64,000 bases of DNA from Enterobacter sp. CC120223-11 (GTDB taxonomy: Bacteria > Pseudomonadota > Gammaproteobacteria > Enterobacterales > Enterobacteriaceae), in the NCBI RefSeq assembly GCF_900215375.1, contig NZ_OBEF01000009.1:124001-188000 (forward strand), read 5' to 3'. Below the pieces are notes generated by a model that worked only from the letters and a program-made list of their open reading frames with translations, had not been told where the DNA came from and did not search any database. Position numbers and translations under genes: made by a program. Shown one piece after another: positions 10,098 through 19,850 of the stretch (the stretch's first letter is position 1; each line of letters starts with the position of its first letter).

Positions 10098-10874
10098 TCA
10101 GATAATACGGTTCTGCTTAAAGTCCCGCAGGAAGCTGCCCCAGCGTTTCTCATAGAACGGCGTGATGTGGGCCAGCATAAAGTGGCTGATGCCCTTCTCG
10201 CCTTCCACCACCTGACAAATATCAATCGGCTCATCGCCCGGAAGCGTATCGGTCGCCACGCTGCCTGCCTGCTGAATGATATTTTCGATATCGCCTTCCG
10301 CTTCAATGCCGATCAGCAGATTAGGCTGCTCGTCTGCACCCTCTTTGATAGAGCACAGAAACGCGCGCTTGACGGTTTTGAGGGTTTTGAACAGCGTGGT
10401 CAGCGAATCTACCATCTGCGCTGGCGGCTCGGTCACTTCAGACAGCAGCAGCGACGCGCCGCCTTCCAGCACCGTCTGGGTACTGAGCGGGTTGCCTTCC
10501 TCGCCAATCAGATGGCTGATTTCACGCGGGGTGAACTCTTTGCCAGTCGGCAGTTTGGCATTCAGGAACAGGGTTTCGCCGAGCGTCATTTCAAACAGCG
10601 TGCGTACCGGCATCGCCACAAACGCCTGCTCATCTTCAACGGCCTGCTGTAAGGCGTCCGGAGAGGTGAAGAACGGGATCACCGAAGTGCCGTCATCCTT
10701 TTCCCAGTGCTGCAAATCCAGCGCGCTGTCTGCGACGACCTGCTCGCCTTCCGCCGCCGTGCCTGGCACCCAGACCGTTGCATCAAGCAGTGCGCGGAAG
10801 AAAGCCGGGCGGTGAGCGGGTTCGGTGGCTGCCTGCTCCAGTAAGGTTTCTAATTCGTTTTTGGTTTCGGACAT
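10098..10874 (-). CDS. sseB: SseB family protein (enhanced serine sensitivity)
   Basis: 258-residue homologue of E. coli SseB (enhances serine sensitivity; biochemical role not established). The protein begins MSETKNELETLLEQAATEP and ends FLRDFKQNRII, both as in E. coli. The start at 10874 was chosen by this match; an upstream ATG in the same frame would run through the repeat element and is rejected. It follows pepB with a 117-base gap filled mainly by a repeat, so it may be the distal gene of the isc-pepB transcript. No transmembrane segment or signal peptide is visible. Confidence 0.93.
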   Translation of the reverse strand: MSETKNELETLLEQAATEPAHRPAFFRALLDATVWVPGTAAEGEQVVADSALDLQHWEKDDGTSVIPFFTSPDALQQAVEDEQAFVAMPVRTLFEMTLGETLFLNAKLPTGKEFTPREISHLIGEEGNPLSTQTVLEGGASLLLSEVTEPPAQMVDSLTTLFKTLKTVKRAFLCSIKEGADEQPNLLIGIEAEGDIENIIQQAGSVATDTLPGDEPIDICQVVEGEKGISHFMLAHITPFYEKRWGSFLRDFKQNRII

Positions 10875-10894
10875 TTTGATTCCAGTTCGTGTAT

Positions 10895-10984
10895 CCCCTC
10901 TCCCCGGCCCTCTCCCAAAAGGGAGAGGGAGAATAACCAAGCCGGACAGTTCCCTCTCCCAATGGGAGAGGGTTAGGGAGGGGG
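10895..10984. repeat. CCCTCTCCC double-palindrome element, copy A
   Basis: Two strong inverted repeats, CCCTCTCCC-AAAA-GGGAGAGGG and CCCTCTCCC-AAT-GGGAGAGGG, are separated by about 23 bases. The outer flanks are CCCCTCTCCCCGG on one side and TTAGGGAGGGGG on the other. The reverse complement matches the element at 41675-41780 in arms and flanks, but not in the inner spacer. It lies between the pepB stop and the sseB start. Confidence 0.85.
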
Positions 10985-10991
10985 ATAAAAA

Positions 10992-12266
10992 TTACTCAGC
11001 GGTCAAAAGATTCGCGATCGTGCGTACGCCCAGACCGGTCGCACCTGCCGCCCACTGCTCAACGGCAGATTTGCGGTAGGTTGCAGAGCAGTCGATGTGC
11101 AGCCAGCCTTCGTGATAGTTCTCGACGAAGTGTGACAGGAAGCCTGCCGCGGTGCTGGCCCCCGCCGGGTAAGCAGCGCTGGCGGTGTTGTTCAGCTCGG
11201 CAAAGTTCGACGGCAGCTGGCTGCGGTGGATTTCCGCCAGCGGCAGGCGCCAGAACGGCTCGTTTTCCTCGGCCGCGCTCGCCATCAGGCGGGCCGCCAG
11301 TTTGTCATCGAAGCTGAACAGCGCGTGGTAGTCATTGCCCAGCGCCGTTTTCGCCGCACCTGTCAGCGTCGCGGCATCGATAATCAGCTCAGGCTTCTGC
11401 GCGCAGGCGTCGATCAGGCCATCGGCCAGCACCAGACGGCCTTCGGCGTCGGTGTTCATCACCTCGACGTTTTTGCCGTTACGGTAGCGAATGATATCGC
11501 CAAGCTTGAACGCGTTACCGCTGACCATGTTTTCTGCGCAGCAGAGATACAACTTCACGCGCTTGTTCAGGCCACGGGTGATGGCAAATGCCAGTGCGCC
11601 GGTCACCAGCGCCGCACCGCCCATGTCGGACTTCATGGAGTCCATGAACGCGCTCTGCTTGATACTGTAACCGCCGGAGTCAAAGGTGATACCTTTCCCC
11701 ACGAGGCAGGCGTACACCGGAGCGTTTTCATCGCCGGTCGGGTTGTAGTCCAGCGCCAGCAGCACAGGAGGGCGCTCGGAACCACGACCTACGGTGTGGA
11801 TCCCCATGTAATTCTGCTCGCGCAGATCTTCACCTTTGGTTATGCGGTAGTGCACGTTGTCGCAGCCAAAGCGGCACAGCAGATCCACCGCGCGGGCAGC
11901 AAGCTGCTCAGGGCCAAGCTCTTCGGCGGAGGCATTAATGGTGTCGCGCACCCAGTCGATAATTGCCAGACGGTTTTTCAGCTCTTCGTCTTCGCCTGCC
12001 CACTCAACCTGGCGGCTGCCTTTTGGCCCTTTGTAACCCGCCCAGAAAGACCAGCTGCGATCGGTGTCCCAGCCTTCACCCGTCAGCGCAACATGTTTGA
12101 TGCCCATGCCGTCAATTTTACGTGCCGCACGCTGGAGCAGGCCCAGATCATCTTTGCCGTTCAGGTGCAGGGTAATGCCGTCGTTGTTAATGCTGTAAGT
12201 GGCTTTCTCGCCCCAGCGCGCGTCGGCAGGCTGAGTGGAGAGCGTAATCTTCATCGCTTCGGTCAT
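10992..12266 (-). CDS. pepB: Aminopeptidase B (peptidase B, M17 family)
   Basis: Cytosolic manganese/zinc leucyl-aminopeptidase-type enzyme that releases N-terminal residues from small peptides. The family signature NTDAEGRL is present, as are metal-binding segments around [10 protein letters not shown] and DMGGAA. It has 424 residues against 427 in E. coli, and starts [13 protein letters not shown]. It follows iscX with a short hairpin between, the usual enterobacterial position at the end of the isc operon. Confidence 0.97.
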   Translation of the reverse strand: MTEAMKITLSTQPADARWGEKATYSINNDGITLHLNGKDDLGLLQRAARKIDGMGIKHVALTGEGWDTDRSWSFWAGYKGPKGSRQVEWAGEDEELKNRLAIIDWVRDTINASAEELGPEQLAARAVDLLCRFGCDNVHYRITKGEDLREQNYMGIHTVGRGSERPPVLLALDYNPTGDENAPVYACLVGKGITFDSGGYSIKQSAFMDSMKSDMGGAALVTGALAFAITRGLNKRVKLYLCCAENMVSGNAFKLGDIIRYRNGKNVEVMNTDAEGRLVLADGLIDACAQKPELIIDAATLTGAAKTALGNDYHALFSFDDKLAARLMASAAEENEPFWRLPLAEIHRSQLPSNFAELNNTASAAYPAGASTAAGFLSHFVENYHEGWLHIDCSATYRKSAVEQWAAGATGLGVRTIANLLTAE

Positions 12267-12287
12267 TGTCTTTATCCTTATTGAGCA

Positions 12288-12312
12288 AACGGGCCGCCAA
12301 AGGCAGCCCGTT
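12288..12312 (-). other. Stem-loop between iscX and pepB
   Basis: AACGGGC pairs with GCCCGTT across an 11-base partly paired loop. On the transcribed (minus) strand no long U tract follows, so it is more likely a processing or stability element than a full terminator. Confidence 0.55.
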
Positions 12313-12319
12313 ATGTGAA

Positions 12320-12514
12320 CTATTCTGCTTCGTCTAACCAGACTAACAGAATCGCCTCGAGAATTTTTTCATTGGATGCGTTGGGATCATCCTCAAAATC
12401 CTCCAGTTCGCAAATCCACTGATGCATATCTGTGAAGCGAACGGTCTTCGGATCGGTATCCGGGAAGGCATCGTACAAAGCTTCGCCGATTTCACGGCTG
12501 TCGGTCCATTTCAT
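12320..12514 (-). CDS. iscX: Fe-S assembly adaptor protein IscX
   Basis: Small acidic protein (64 residues) that binds IscS and iron and modulates cluster assembly. It reads [19 protein letters not shown] and ends LLVWLDEAE, almost identical to E. coli IscX (66). The ATG at 12514 lies one base after the fdx stop; an in-frame ATG six codons upstream lies inside fdx. It is rich in Asp and Glu, as expected for IscX. Confidence 0.95.
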   Translation of the reverse strand: MKWTDSREIGEALYDAFPDTDPKTVRFTDMHQWICELEDFEDDPNASNEKILEAILLVWLDEAE

Positions 12515-12515
12515 C

Positions 12516-12851
12516 TTAGTGCTCGCGTGCATGGTTGATGGTGTAACGCGGCATTTCGACGACCAGATCTTCGTCGGCGACGCGCGCCTGGCAGCTCAGG
12601 CGGCTTTCAGGCTCCAGACCCCAGGCTTTATCAAGCATGTCGTCTTCGTCTTCGGTGCTCTCCTGCAAGGAGTCGAACCCTTCACGCACGACGCAGTGGC
12701 AGGTAGTGCAGGCACAGGATTTCTCACAGGCGTGTTCAATCTCGATGCCGTTGCGCAGGGCAACGTCAAGAATGGTTTCACCGCTCTTCGCTTCCAGAAC
12801 TGCACCGTCCGGACAGAGATCCTGATGGGGCAGAAAAACAATCTTTGGCAT
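12516..12851 (-). CDS. fdx: [2Fe-2S] ferredoxin of the Isc system
   Basis: Adrenodoxin-type ferredoxin that delivers electrons during cluster assembly. Cluster cysteines are at 42, 48, 51 (in the [13 protein letters not shown] segment) and 87 (RLSCQAR). Length is 111 residues, as in E. coli. It lies one base after hscA and one base before iscX, so translation is coupled. Confidence 0.97.
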   Translation of the reverse strand: MPKIVFLPHQDLCPDGAVLEAKSGETILDVALRNGIEIEHACEKSCACTTCHCVVREGFDSLQESTEDEDDMLDKAWGLEPESRLSCQARVADEDLVVEMPRYTINHAREH

Positions 12852-12852
12852 A

Positions 12853-14703
12853 TTAAACCTCGTCCACGGGCTGGCCTTTCAGCGCTTTACGGACCGACTG
12901 GTCCATGCGGCGTGCGGCAAATTCCTGGGTTTGTGTGTCGATATTTTTAATGGCTTCTTTTATGGATTCGGCATCACTGCCGACGGCAGCGGCCTGCAGG
13001 GCAGCCACGCCGTCATCAATCGCTTTACGTTCTTCGGAACTCAGAAGATGAGCATCGGCCGCCAGGGCGCTGTTCAGGCTTTCCATCACGCGCGCGGCTT
13101 CCACTTTCTGCTCCGCCAGCATACGTGCCTGCACGTCGCTTTCGGCAAAGCTCATTGAGTCCTTAATCATGGTGGCGATTTCGGTGTCGCTCAGGCCGTA
13201 GGATGGCTTCACCTGAATGGAGGCTTCCACGCCGGTGGATTTCTCCATCGCCGTGACGCTCAGCAGACCATCCGCATCCACCTGGAAGGTGACGCGAATG
13301 TGCGCCCCGCCCGCAGGCAGCGCCGGAAGACCGCGCAGCGCGAAACGCGCCAGCGAGCGGCAGTCCTGAACCAGCTCGCGCTCGCCCTGCATCACGTGGA
13401 TGGACATCGCGGTCTGGCCGTCTTTGAAGGTGGTGAACTCCTGCGCGCGCGCCACCGGAATGGTGGTGTTACGCGGGATAACCTTCTCCACCAGGCCGCC
13501 CATGGTTTCAAGGCCAAGCGACAGGGGAATCACGTCCAGCAGCAGCATTTCGCTGTCCGGCTTGTTGCCGACCAGAATATCGGCCTGAACAGCCGCGCCG
13601 ATGGCGACAACCTTATCCGGATCGATAGAAGTCAGCGGCGTGCGACCAAAAAATTCGCCCACGCGCTCACGCACCAGCGGCACGCGAGTAGAACCGCCCA
13701 CCATCACTACGTCTTTCACTTCTTCGGCTTCCACGCCCGCGTCTTTCAGCGCGCGACGGCAAGCCAGCAATGTGCGCTTCACCAGGGCGGCAATCAGCTC
13801 GTTGAACTGTTCGCGGGTGATTTCACCCTGCCAGCCTGCCACGTTCACGCTGACGCTTTCGGCATCGCTGAGCGCAATTTTGGCAGCGATAGCGGCATCA
13901 AGCAGTTCACGCTGAAGGCGGTTGTCGGAGCGATCCGCAATGCCTGCCTGCTCACGAATGAAGTCGGCCAGCAGGTGATCGAAGTCATCGCCGCCGAGGG
14001 CAGAATCGCCGCCGGTCGCCAGCACTTCAAACACGCCGCGGCTCAGGCGCAGAATGGAAATATCAAAGGTACCGCCGCCGAGATCGTAGACGGCAATCAC
14101 GCCTTCCTGCCCGGAATCCAGACCGTAGGCAATCGCCGCAGCAGTCGGTTCGTTGAGCAGACGCAGAACGTGCAGGCCCGCCAGGCGCGCGGCGTCTTTG
14201 GTGCCCTGACGCTGTGCATCGTCAAAGTACGCAGGAACCGTGATGACTACGCCATCGAGCTCACCAGCCAGCGCTTCTGTCGCACGGGCGGCGAGCGCTT
14301 TAAGGATATCGGCGGAGATGCGAATCGGGTTGAGCAGGCCTGCGTTGGTCGCCAGCATCGGCAGACCGTTTTCGCTTGCCTGAAACTGGTACGGCAGATG
14401 CGGGTAGCGCGCCTGCACGTCGGCCAGAGAGCGGCCCATCAGGCGCTTAACGGAACTGATGGTGTTCACCGGATCCAGGGCGGCATTGGCGCGGGCCTCA
14501 TAGCCCACTTCATGTCCCTGAGACTGGTAATGCACCACGGAGGGTAACAGATGACGACCCTGATGATCGGCCAGCGTTTCGGCCTGGCCGCTACGCACGG
14601 TCGCCACCAGAGAGTTGGTGGTGCCCAGATCGATGCCCGCCGCCAGACGACGCTGGTGCGGCGCGGCGCTCAGGCCAGGCTCACTGATTTGTAATAAGGC
14701 CAT
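12853..14703 (-). CDS. hscA: Fe-S cluster chaperone HscA (Hsp70 family)
   Basis: DnaK-like ATPase that binds the LPPVK motif of IscU and drives cluster release. Nucleotide-binding motifs [12 protein letters not shown] and YDLGGGTFD are visible in the N-terminal half, followed by a substrate-binding domain and a helical lid. It has 616 residues, identical in length to E. coli. It follows hscB by 21 bases and precedes fdx by one. Confidence 0.97.
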   Translation of the reverse strand: MALLQISEPGLSAAPHQRRLAAGIDLGTTNSLVATVRSGQAETLADHQGRHLLPSVVHYQSQGHEVGYEARANAALDPVNTISSVKRLMGRSLADVQARYPHLPYQFQASENGLPMLATNAGLLNPIRISADILKALAARATEALAGELDGVVITVPAYFDDAQRQGTKDAARLAGLHVLRLLNEPTAAAIAYGLDSGQEGVIAVYDLGGGTFDISILRLSRGVFEVLATGGDSALGGDDFDHLLADFIREQAGIADRSDNRLQRELLDAAIAAKIALSDAESVSVNVAGWQGEITREQFNELIAALVKRTLLACRRALKDAGVEAEEVKDVVMVGGSTRVPLVRERVGEFFGRTPLTSIDPDKVVAIGAAVQADILVGNKPDSEMLLLDVIPLSLGLETMGGLVEKVIPRNTTIPVARAQEFTTFKDGQTAMSIHVMQGERELVQDCRSLARFALRGLPALPAGGAHIRVTFQVDADGLLSVTAMEKSTGVEASIQVKPSYGLSDTEIATMIKDSMSFAESDVQARMLAEQKVEAARVMESLNSALAADAHLLSSEERKAIDDGVAALQAAAVGSDAESIKEAIKNIDTQTQEFAARRMDQSVRKALKGQPVDEV

Positions 14704-14724
14704 GTTTTGCTTCCGGAATCAAAA

Positions 14725-15240
14725 TCAAAAATCGAGCAGCTTTTCTTCGAGTTGTTCTGCTGAGCTGCGCAGTTTATCGAGAAAACGCAGTTTACGCACG
14801 GTATCCGCCGCCGCGTCCCACGTTTCATTGTCTAATTCGGTGACCATCTGCTGATGACGCTTGTCGAACATGCCCTTCACGCGCTTCATAAACGCGTCCA
14901 GGCGATCGCCATCTTTGGCACGCTCAATCTCATCCAGCTCTTCGCGCAGTTCAAGCTGCTCCATCAGGAAAGCCGTGTCGCGTACCGTGTGCTGTTCGCT
15001 GGCGAGATCGAAACCGTGCAGCGAGAGCAGGTATTCCGCGCGGGTCAGCGGGTGGCGCAGCGTCTGCCAGGCCTGGTTGATGGTGGCGGATTGCTGAACC
15101 GCAGCAAGCTGATCGGCAGAGGAGTGGCTGGCGAAGTTGTCCGGATGATGCTTGCGCTGTAAGTCCTGAAAGCGCGTGGCGAGCTGCTGGCTATCAAGGT
15201 GGTACGAAGCAGGCAGGCCGAAGAGCGTGAAGTAATCCAT
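14725..15240 (-). CDS. hscB: Co-chaperone HscB (J-protein)
   Basis: Recruits holo-IscU to HscA and stimulates its ATPase. The J-domain signature HPD lies at residues 32-34 (RKHHPDNF), and a C-terminal IscU-binding helical bundle follows. The start [11 protein letters not shown] at 15240 gives 171 residues as in E. coli; an ATG 14 codons upstream is rejected because it adds residues not seen in the family. Confidence 0.96.
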   Translation of the reverse strand: MDYFTLFGLPASYHLDSQQLATRFQDLQRKHHPDNFASHSSADQLAAVQQSATINQAWQTLRHPLTRAEYLLSLHGFDLASEQHTVRDTAFLMEQLELREELDEIERAKDGDRLDAFMKRVKGMFDKRHQQMVTELDNETWDAAADTVRKLRFLDKLRSSAEQLEEKLLDF

Positions 15241-15259
15241 AGCTGTCTCTGAAAAAGCA

Positions 15260-15291
15260 AACCCCACAGGCAGACGGGCCACCGTGGGGTT
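15260..15291 (-). other. Stem-loop between iscA and hscB
   Basis: An 8-bp perfect stem, AACCCCAC with GTGGGGTT, has a loop of about 16 bases. It lies in the only sizable gap between iscU and fdx. It could act as a partial terminator or a decay barrier that sets the ratio of assembly factors to chaperones. Confidence 0.55.
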
Positions 15292-15304
15292 ATCTTACGC
15301 GTGA

Positions 15305-15628
15305 TTAAACGTGGAAGCTTTCGCCGCAACCGCACTCGTCTTTAACGTTCGGGTTGGTAAATTTAAACCCTTCGTTGAGGCCTTCTTTCACGAAGTCCAG
15401 CACGGTGCCATTGAGGAACTGCAGGCTTTTGCCATCGACCACAACCTTCACGCCTTTGTCTTCAAACACGGTGTCTTCCGCGTCGGGTGCATCGACAAAT
15501 TCCAGCACGTAGGCCATGCCAGAGCAACCGGAGGTCCGCACGCCCAGGCGCAGTCCGAAGCCTTTGCCCCGGTTGACCAGGAAGGTGCTGACTCGCGCGG
15601 CCGCGCTGTCGCTAAGGGTAATGGACAT
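15305..15628 (-). CDS. iscA: A-type Fe-S carrier protein IscA
   Basis: Carries Fe-S clusters from the scaffold to apo-proteins. The three family cysteines are present: C35 (SGCSG) and C99/C101 (CGCGESFHV). At 107 residues it matches E. coli length. It lies 13 bases downstream of iscU in the isc operon. Confidence 0.97.
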   Translation of the reverse strand: MSITLSDSAAARVSTFLVNRGKGFGLRLGVRTSGCSGMAYVLEFVDAPDAEDTVFEDKGVKVVVDGKSLQFLNGTVLDFVKEGLNEGFKFTNPNVKDECGCGESFHV

Positions 15629-15641
15629 AAAAACCTACCTC

Positions 15642-16028
15642 TTATTTCGCTTCACGTTTGCTTTTGTAGTCCGCAATGGCGGCTTTGATCGCGTCTTCTG
15701 CCAGGATAGAGCAGTGAATTTTCACCGGTGGCAGTTCGAGCTCTTCGGCGATATCAGTGTTCTTGATAGCCTGTGCTTCGTCCAGGGACTTGCCCTTCAC
15801 CCACTCGGTGACGAGGGAGCTGGAAGCGATAGCAGAGCCGCAGCCGTAGGTCTTGAAACGCGCGTCTTCAATGATACCTTCATTGTTGACTTTAATCTGC
15901 AACTTCATCACGTCGCCGCAGGCCGGTGCGCCGACCATGCCGCTGCCGACGCTGTCGTCGCTGTTGTCAAACGAGCCAACGTTGCGTGGATTCTCGTAAT
16001 GATCGATAACTTTTTCGCTGTAAGCCAT
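15642..16028 (-). CDS. iscU: Fe-S cluster scaffold IscU
   Basis: Scaffold on which sulfur from IscS and iron are assembled. Ligands D39, C37, C63, H105 and C106 are all present, as is the HscA-recognition motif LPPVK at 99-103. It is 128 residues, as in E. coli. It follows iscS by 26 bases. Confidence 0.98.
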   Translation of the reverse strand: MAYSEKVIDHYENPRNVGSFDNSDDSVGSGMVGAPACGDVMKLQIKVNNEGIIEDARFKTYGCGSAIASSSLVTEWVKGKSLDEAQAIKNTDIAEELELPPVKIHCSILAEDAIKAAIADYKSKREAK

Positions 16029-16054
16029 GATGAATTCTCCTTATTGGGTACCGA

Positions 16055-17269
16055 TTAGTGATGCGACCATTCAATGCTGTTCAGATCCACGCCCTGCTTA
16101 AACATTTCCCACAGCGGAGAAAGGTCACGCAGACGACCGATGGATTTCTGTACCAGATTGATGGTGTAGTCGATCTCTTCTTCGGTAGTGAAACGACCTA
16201 AAGAGAAACGGATGGAGCTGTGTGCCAGCTCGTCAGTCATGCCCAGCGCGCGCAGCACGTAGGATGGCTCAAGGCTTGCGGAAGTACAGGCAGAACCGGA
16301 GGAAACCGCCAGGTCCTTCAGCGCCATAATCAGCGACTCACCTTCAACATAGTTGAAGCTGACGTTGAGAATGTTTGGCGCACCCTGCTCGAGGTCACCG
16401 TTCAGGTAGACTTCTTCCATATCCTTCACGCCTTCCCACAGACGGTTACGCAGCTTGCGCAGGCGTGCCATCTCGGTGTCCATCTCTTCTTTGGCGATAC
16501 GGTAAGCTTCACCCATGCCAACGATCTGGTGCACAGGCAGCGTACCGGAACGCATGCCGCGCTCGTGACCGCCGCCGTGCATCTGTGCTTCGATGCGAAT
16601 ACGTGGTTTACGACGCACATACAGCGCGCCGATGCCTTTCGGGCCATAGATTTTGTGGCCGGAGAAGGACATCAGATCCACTTTCAGCTGGCTCAGGTCG
16701 ATAGGCAGTTTGCCGACGCTCTGAGTCGCATCCACGTGATAAATGATGCCGCGCGCACGGCACATTTCGCCGATGGTGGCGATATCCTGCACCACGCCGA
16801 TTTCGTTGTTCACGTGCATGATGGACACGAGAATGGTGTCATCACGCATCGCCGCTTCGAGCTCTTTCAGGTCGATAATACCGTTGGCCTGCGGTGCGAG
16901 GTAGGTCACTTCAAACCCTTCACGCTCCAGCTGACGGCAGGTATCCAGCACCGCTTTGTGCTCGGTTTTGCTGGTGATGATGTGCTTGCCTTTTTTCTGA
17001 TAGAAGTTGGCCGCACCTTTAATCGCCAGGTTGTCGGATTCGGTTGCACCAGAGGTAAAGACGATTTCACGTGGGTCAGCGCCCACCAGCTCGGCAATCT
17101 GATTGCGGGCGATATCAACCGCCTCTTCAGCATGCCAGCCAAAACGGTGAGAACGGGAAGCCGGGTTACCAAAGTTTCCGTCCAGGGTGAGGCACTGCAT
17201 CATTTTCTCGGCAACACGCGGGTCCACCGGCGTGGTTGCGGAGTAGTCGAGATAAATCGGTAATTTCAT
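16055..17269 (-). CDS. iscS: Cysteine desulfurase IscS
   Basis: PLP enzyme that takes sulfur from cysteine and hands it to IscU, TusA, ThiI and others. The PLP-lysine motif [12 protein letters not shown] and the mobile catalytic loop SSGSACTS are present. The start [14 protein letters not shown] gives 404 residues, the family length; the ATG seven codons upstream is not supported by homology. It is separated from iscR by 114 bases that contain a strong hairpin. Confidence 0.97.
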   Translation of the reverse strand: MKLPIYLDYSATTPVDPRVAEKMMQCLTLDGNFGNPASRSHRFGWHAEEAVDIARNQIAELVGADPREIVFTSGATESDNLAIKGAANFYQKKGKHIITSKTEHKAVLDTCRQLEREGFEVTYLAPQANGIIDLKELEAAMRDDTILVSIMHVNNEIGVVQDIATIGEMCRARGIIYHVDATQSVGKLPIDLSQLKVDLMSFSGHKIYGPKGIGALYVRRKPRIRIEAQMHGGGHERGMRSGTLPVHQIVGMGEAYRIAKEEMDTEMARLRKLRNRLWEGVKDMEEVYLNGDLEQGAPNILNVSFNYVEGESLIMALKDLAVSSGSACTSASLEPSYVLRALGMTDELAHSSIRFSLGRFTTEEEIDYTINLVQKSIGRLRDLSPLWEMFKQGVDLNSIEWSHH

Positions 17270-17340
17270 TGCTCTATAAACTCCGTACATCGCTTCAATG
17301 CAATGAATCAGGCAACCGGCTGGATGTACGACCGTGTTGA

Positions 17341-17361
17341 CGGGGTGCGCGAGACACCCCG
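17341..17361 (-). other. Stem-loop in the iscR-iscS intergenic region
   Basis: CGGGGTG pairs perfectly with CACCCCG around a 7-base loop, directly after the iscR stop. In E. coli, structure at this place stabilises the iscR part of the message when the small RNA RyhB degrades iscSUA. The same role is inferred here from position. Confidence 0.6.
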
Positions 17362-17383
17362 GCCTGATTCTGAAATCTTTTTA

Positions 17384-17875
17384 TTACGCGCGTAATTTGA
17401 CGTCGATAGCGTCCTGTGCGCGGGTACTGCGATGGGATTCGTGCGTGTGCTGACGGTCAGAGACGTCCAGCACTTCCTGGTTATTTACCAGTTCACCCAG
17501 GGTGATGTTATTCAGGAAACCGGTCAGACGGTCGCTCAGATCGCGCCACAGCGCGTGGGTCAGGCACTTGTCGCCGCCCTGGCAGCCGCCTTTACCCTGA
17601 CAGCGAGTCGCGTCAACGGATTCATCTACCGCGCTGATCACTTCGCCCACGGCGATGCTACCGGCTTCTTTACCCAGCAGATAACCACCGCCAGGACCGC
17701 GTACGCTGGACACCAGTCCATTCTTACGCAGGCGGGAGAACAGCTGTTCCAGATAGGACAGTGAAATGCCCTGACGTTCAGAAATATCAGCCAACGGAAC
17801 CGGGCCCGCTTCGGAGTTGAGCGCAACGTCCAGCATCGCGGTCACGGCATAACGCCCTTTAGATGTCAGTCTCAT
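17384..17875 (-). CDS. iscR: Iron-sulfur cluster regulator IscR
   Basis: Rrf2-family repressor/activator that senses Fe-S status through a [2Fe-2S] cluster. A winged helix ([18 protein letters not shown]) leads the protein. The unusual ligand set is complete: C92, C98, C104 and H107. It has 163 residues against 162 in E. coli. It is first in the operon and overlain by its own binding sites, so holo-IscR represses the isc genes. Confidence 0.97.
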   Translation of the reverse strand: MRLTSKGRYAVTAMLDVALNSEAGPVPLADISERQGISLSYLEQLFSRLRKNGLVSSVRGPGGGYLLGKEAGSIAVGEVISAVDESVDATRCQGKGGCQGGDKCLTHALWRDLSDRLTGFLNNITLGELVNNQEVLDVSDRQHTHESHRSTRAQDAIDVKLRA

Positions 17876-17946
17876 GTCTTACTTAACCTCAAACTCGCCC
17901 CTGCCCGGGGTTGTTATTAAAATGTAGGAATCGCATAGCAGGGCCA

Positions 17947-17975
17947 AGTCTGACATTCCCGACTAAAATGGTCAA
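17947..17975 (-). promoter_or_regulatory. iscR promoter
   Basis: On the minus strand TTGACC (-35) is followed after 17 bases by CAGACT (-10), 72 nt before the iscR start. The arrangement matches the mapped E. coli iscR promoter and overlaps an IscR site. Confidence 0.75.
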
Positions 17976-17979
17976 CTAT
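17955..17979 (-). promoter_or_regulatory. IscR type 1 site B (overlaps the core promoter)
   Basis: The 25-bp sequence on the minus strand runs ATAGTTGACC...TAGTCGGGAAT and fits the type 1 consensus for [2Fe-2S]-IscR. It covers the -35 and the spacer, so binding should block RNA polymerase. Confidence 0.75.
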
Positions 17980-18004
17980 TTACTTGACTGTTTTAGTCAG
18001 GTAT
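17980..18004 (-). promoter_or_regulatory. IscR type 1 site A (upstream)
   Basis: The 25-bp minus-strand sequence ATACCTGACT...CAGTCAAGTAA is close to the type 1 consensus ATASYYGACTRWWWYAGTC. It directly adjoins the promoter site, so two IscR dimers would lie side by side. Confidence 0.8.
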
Positions 18005-18026
18005 TTAACCTTCTGTGCCGTTTCAT

Positions 18027-18096
18027 TGTCGGGTGGCGCTCCGCTTACCCGACCTACAAAACAGTAGGCCCGCGCAAGCGAAGCGCCGCCGGGCAA
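18027..18096. repeat. REP/BIME element between the iscR promoter and trmJ
   Basis: Unit one is GTCGGGTGGCGC...CTTACCCGACCTAC at 18027-18057. Unit two is GTAGGCCCGCG...GCCGCCGGGCAA at 18064-18096. They are inverted REP units in the 3' flank of trmJ, just upstream of the IscR sites. Confidence 0.8.
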
Positions 18097-18101
18097 AAAA
18101 A

Positions 18102-18839
18102 CTATTTATCTTTCTTTAACTGCTCAATCGACGCCAGAATCCCGCGCAGGATGTTCAGTTCCTGGCTTTCCGGACGCGCACGGGTAAACATTCGGCGCAG
18201 CTTATTCATCACCTGGCCTGGATGCCCGGCACGGATAAAGCCTGTCGACAGCAGGGTTTGTTCAAGGTGGCCGTAGAAACGCTCTAAATCGTCCACCAGA
18301 GGATAAGCGGCTTCGTCTTCTTTTTCTTCGACGCTCTCGCCTTTATCCTGGGTGGCAAGCCACGCCATCCGCACTTCGTAGGCGATAACCTGCACCGCCA
18401 TGGCGAGGTTCAGGGAGCTGTACTCCGGGTTCGCTGCAATCGCCACATGATAATGACACTTCTGCAGTTCCTCGTTGGTGAGGCCCACGCGTTCGCGACC
18501 AAACACCAGCGCTACCGGTGCCTGCTGGCCTTCGGCAATGCTTTTCAGCCCGCATTCACGCGGATCGAGCATCGGCCACGGCAGCGTACGGGAACGTGCG
18601 CTGGTGCCAACCACGAGGCTACAACCTGCGAGGGCTTCGTCCAGGGTATCGACGATTTGCGCGTTGCCAATCACGTCACTTGCGCCTGCGGCCAGGGCAA
18701 TAGCCTGCGAGTCAGGTTTGACCAGCGGGTTGACCAGCCAAAGGTTGGTTAAGCCCATGGTTTTCATGGCGCGCGCCACGGAGCCCATATTGCCGGTGTG
18801 GGAGGTTTCTACCAGTACGATTCGGATATTTTGCAGCAT
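18102..18839 (-). CDS. trmJ: tRNA (cytidine/uridine-2'-O-)-methyltransferase TrmJ
   Basis: SPOUT-class enzyme that 2'-O-methylates nucleotide 32 in several tRNAs. The N-terminus [22 protein letters not shown] matches E. coli TrmJ, and knot motifs [14 protein letters not shown] and [14 protein letters not shown] are visible. The ATG at 18839 gives 245 residues (E. coli 246). It is co-directional with isc but lies upstream of the iscR promoter and is divergent from suhB. Confidence 0.95.
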   Translation of the reverse strand: MLQNIRIVLVETSHTGNMGSVARAMKTMGLTNLWLVNPLVKPDSQAIALAAGASDVIGNAQIVDTLDEALAGCSLVVGTSARSRTLPWPMLDPRECGLKSIAEGQQAPVALVFGRERVGLTNEELQKCHYHVAIAANPEYSSLNLAMAVQVIAYEVRMAWLATQDKGESVEEKEDEAAYPLVDDLERFYGHLEQTLLSTGFIRAGHPGQVMNKLRRMFTRARPESQELNILRGILASIEQLKKDK

Positions 18840-18909
18840 TGTCATTCTTCGGCTAAAGATTATTCGCCGCATATTATCATAAAGCTGAGACAGAATCCGA
18901 ATTCGCTGC

Positions 18910-18915
18910 TATGAT
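18910..18915 (+). promoter_or_regulatory. Possible -10 box of the suhB promoter
   Basis: TATGAT lies 45 nt before the suhB start, with GAGACA 17 bases upstream as a weak -35. The position is reasonable for a promoter in the 120-base trmJ/suhB divergent gap. Confidence 0.4.
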
Positions 18916-18959
18916 ATGCGCCGTTTTTCCCGTTCTTTAACATCCAGTGAGAGTGACCG

Positions 18960-19766
18960 ATGCAACATCCTATGTTGACTATCGCCGTGCGTGCAGCGCG
19001 CAAGGCGGGTAATGTGATTGCCAAACACTACGAGATGCCAGATTCCGTAGAAACCAGCCAGAAAGGCAGCAATGATTTCGTGACTAACGTCGATAAAGCC
19101 GCCGAAGCGATGATTATCGAAGTGATCCGCAAATCTTACCCGCAGCACACCATTATCACCGAAGAGTCCGGTGAACATGCAGGCGAAGATCAGGATGTGC
19201 AATGGGTTATCGATCCACTGGATGGCACCACCAACTTCGTTAAACGCCTCCCACATTTCTCCGTTTCCATTGCCGTACGCATCAAAGGCCGTACTGAAGT
19301 GGCTGTGGTTTACGATCCAATGCGCAACGAACTGTTTACCGCCACTCGCGGCCAGGGCGCACAGCTGAACGGCTTCCGTCTGCGCGGCACCAACGCCCGC
19401 GATCTCGACGGCACCATTCTGGCGACCGGCTTCCCGTTCAAAGCCAAGCAGCACGCTCCGGCTTACATGAACATCCTCGGCAAACTGTTCACCGAATGTG
19501 CCGATTTCCGCCGCAGCGGTTCCGCCGCGCTGGACCTGGCCTATGTGGCCGCTGGCCGCGTTGACGGTTACTTCGAACTGGCGCTGAAGCCGTGGGATTT
19601 TGCAGCAGGCGAGCTGATTGCCCGCGAAGCAGGTGCTCTGGTGTGTGATTTCACCGGCGGCCATAACTACATGACCACCGGTAACATCGTGGCAGGTAAC
19701 CCACGCGTCGTGAAAGCGATGCTGGCGAACATGCGCGACGAACTCAGCGAAGCGCTGAAGCGTTAA
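18960..19766 (+). CDS. suhB: Inositol-1-monophosphatase / Nus factor SuhB
   Basis: Mg-dependent phosphatase that in E. coli also joins the rRNA antitermination complex with NusA, NusB, NusE and NusG. The metal-binding signature DPLDGTTNF and the C-terminal WDFAAGELI motif are present. It has 268 residues against 267 in E. coli. The start MQHPMLTIAVRAARKAG has the family N-terminus. Confidence 0.97.
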   Translation: MQHPMLTIAVRAARKAGNVIAKHYEMPDSVETSQKGSNDFVTNVDKAAEAMIIEVIRKSYPQHTIITEESGEHAGEDQDVQWVIDPLDGTTNFVKRLPHFSVSIAVRIKGRTEVAVVYDPMRNELFTATRGQGAQLNGFRLRGTNARDLDGTILATGFPFKAKQHAPAYMNILGKLFTECADFRRSGSAALDLAYVAAGRVDGYFELALKPWDFAAGELIAREAGALVCDFTGGHNYMTTGNIVAGNPRVVKAMLANMRDELSEALKR

Positions 19767-19777
19767 TTCCGTTGTAC

Positions 19778-19849
19778 AGCCCGGTGGCGCAAGCTTACCG
19801 GGCCTACGGAAGAATTTGTAGGCCGGATAAGCACAGCGCCATCCGGCAA
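19778..19849. repeat. REP/BIME element after suhB
   Basis: Two facing REP units: GCCCGGTGGCGC...TTACCGGGCCTAC at 19778-19807 and GTAGGCCGGATAA...GCGCCATCCGGCAA at 19818-19849. The second is close to the classical E. coli REP consensus. It fills the convergent gap between suhB and the NicO permease gene. Confidence 0.88.
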
Positions 19850-19850
19850 T

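Noticed and set aside
13300-14547. A 415-codon frame antisense to hscA, and similar ones opposite iscS, sseA and pepB
   Set aside because: No domain, no conservation, and each lies fully within a well-supported gene on the other strand.
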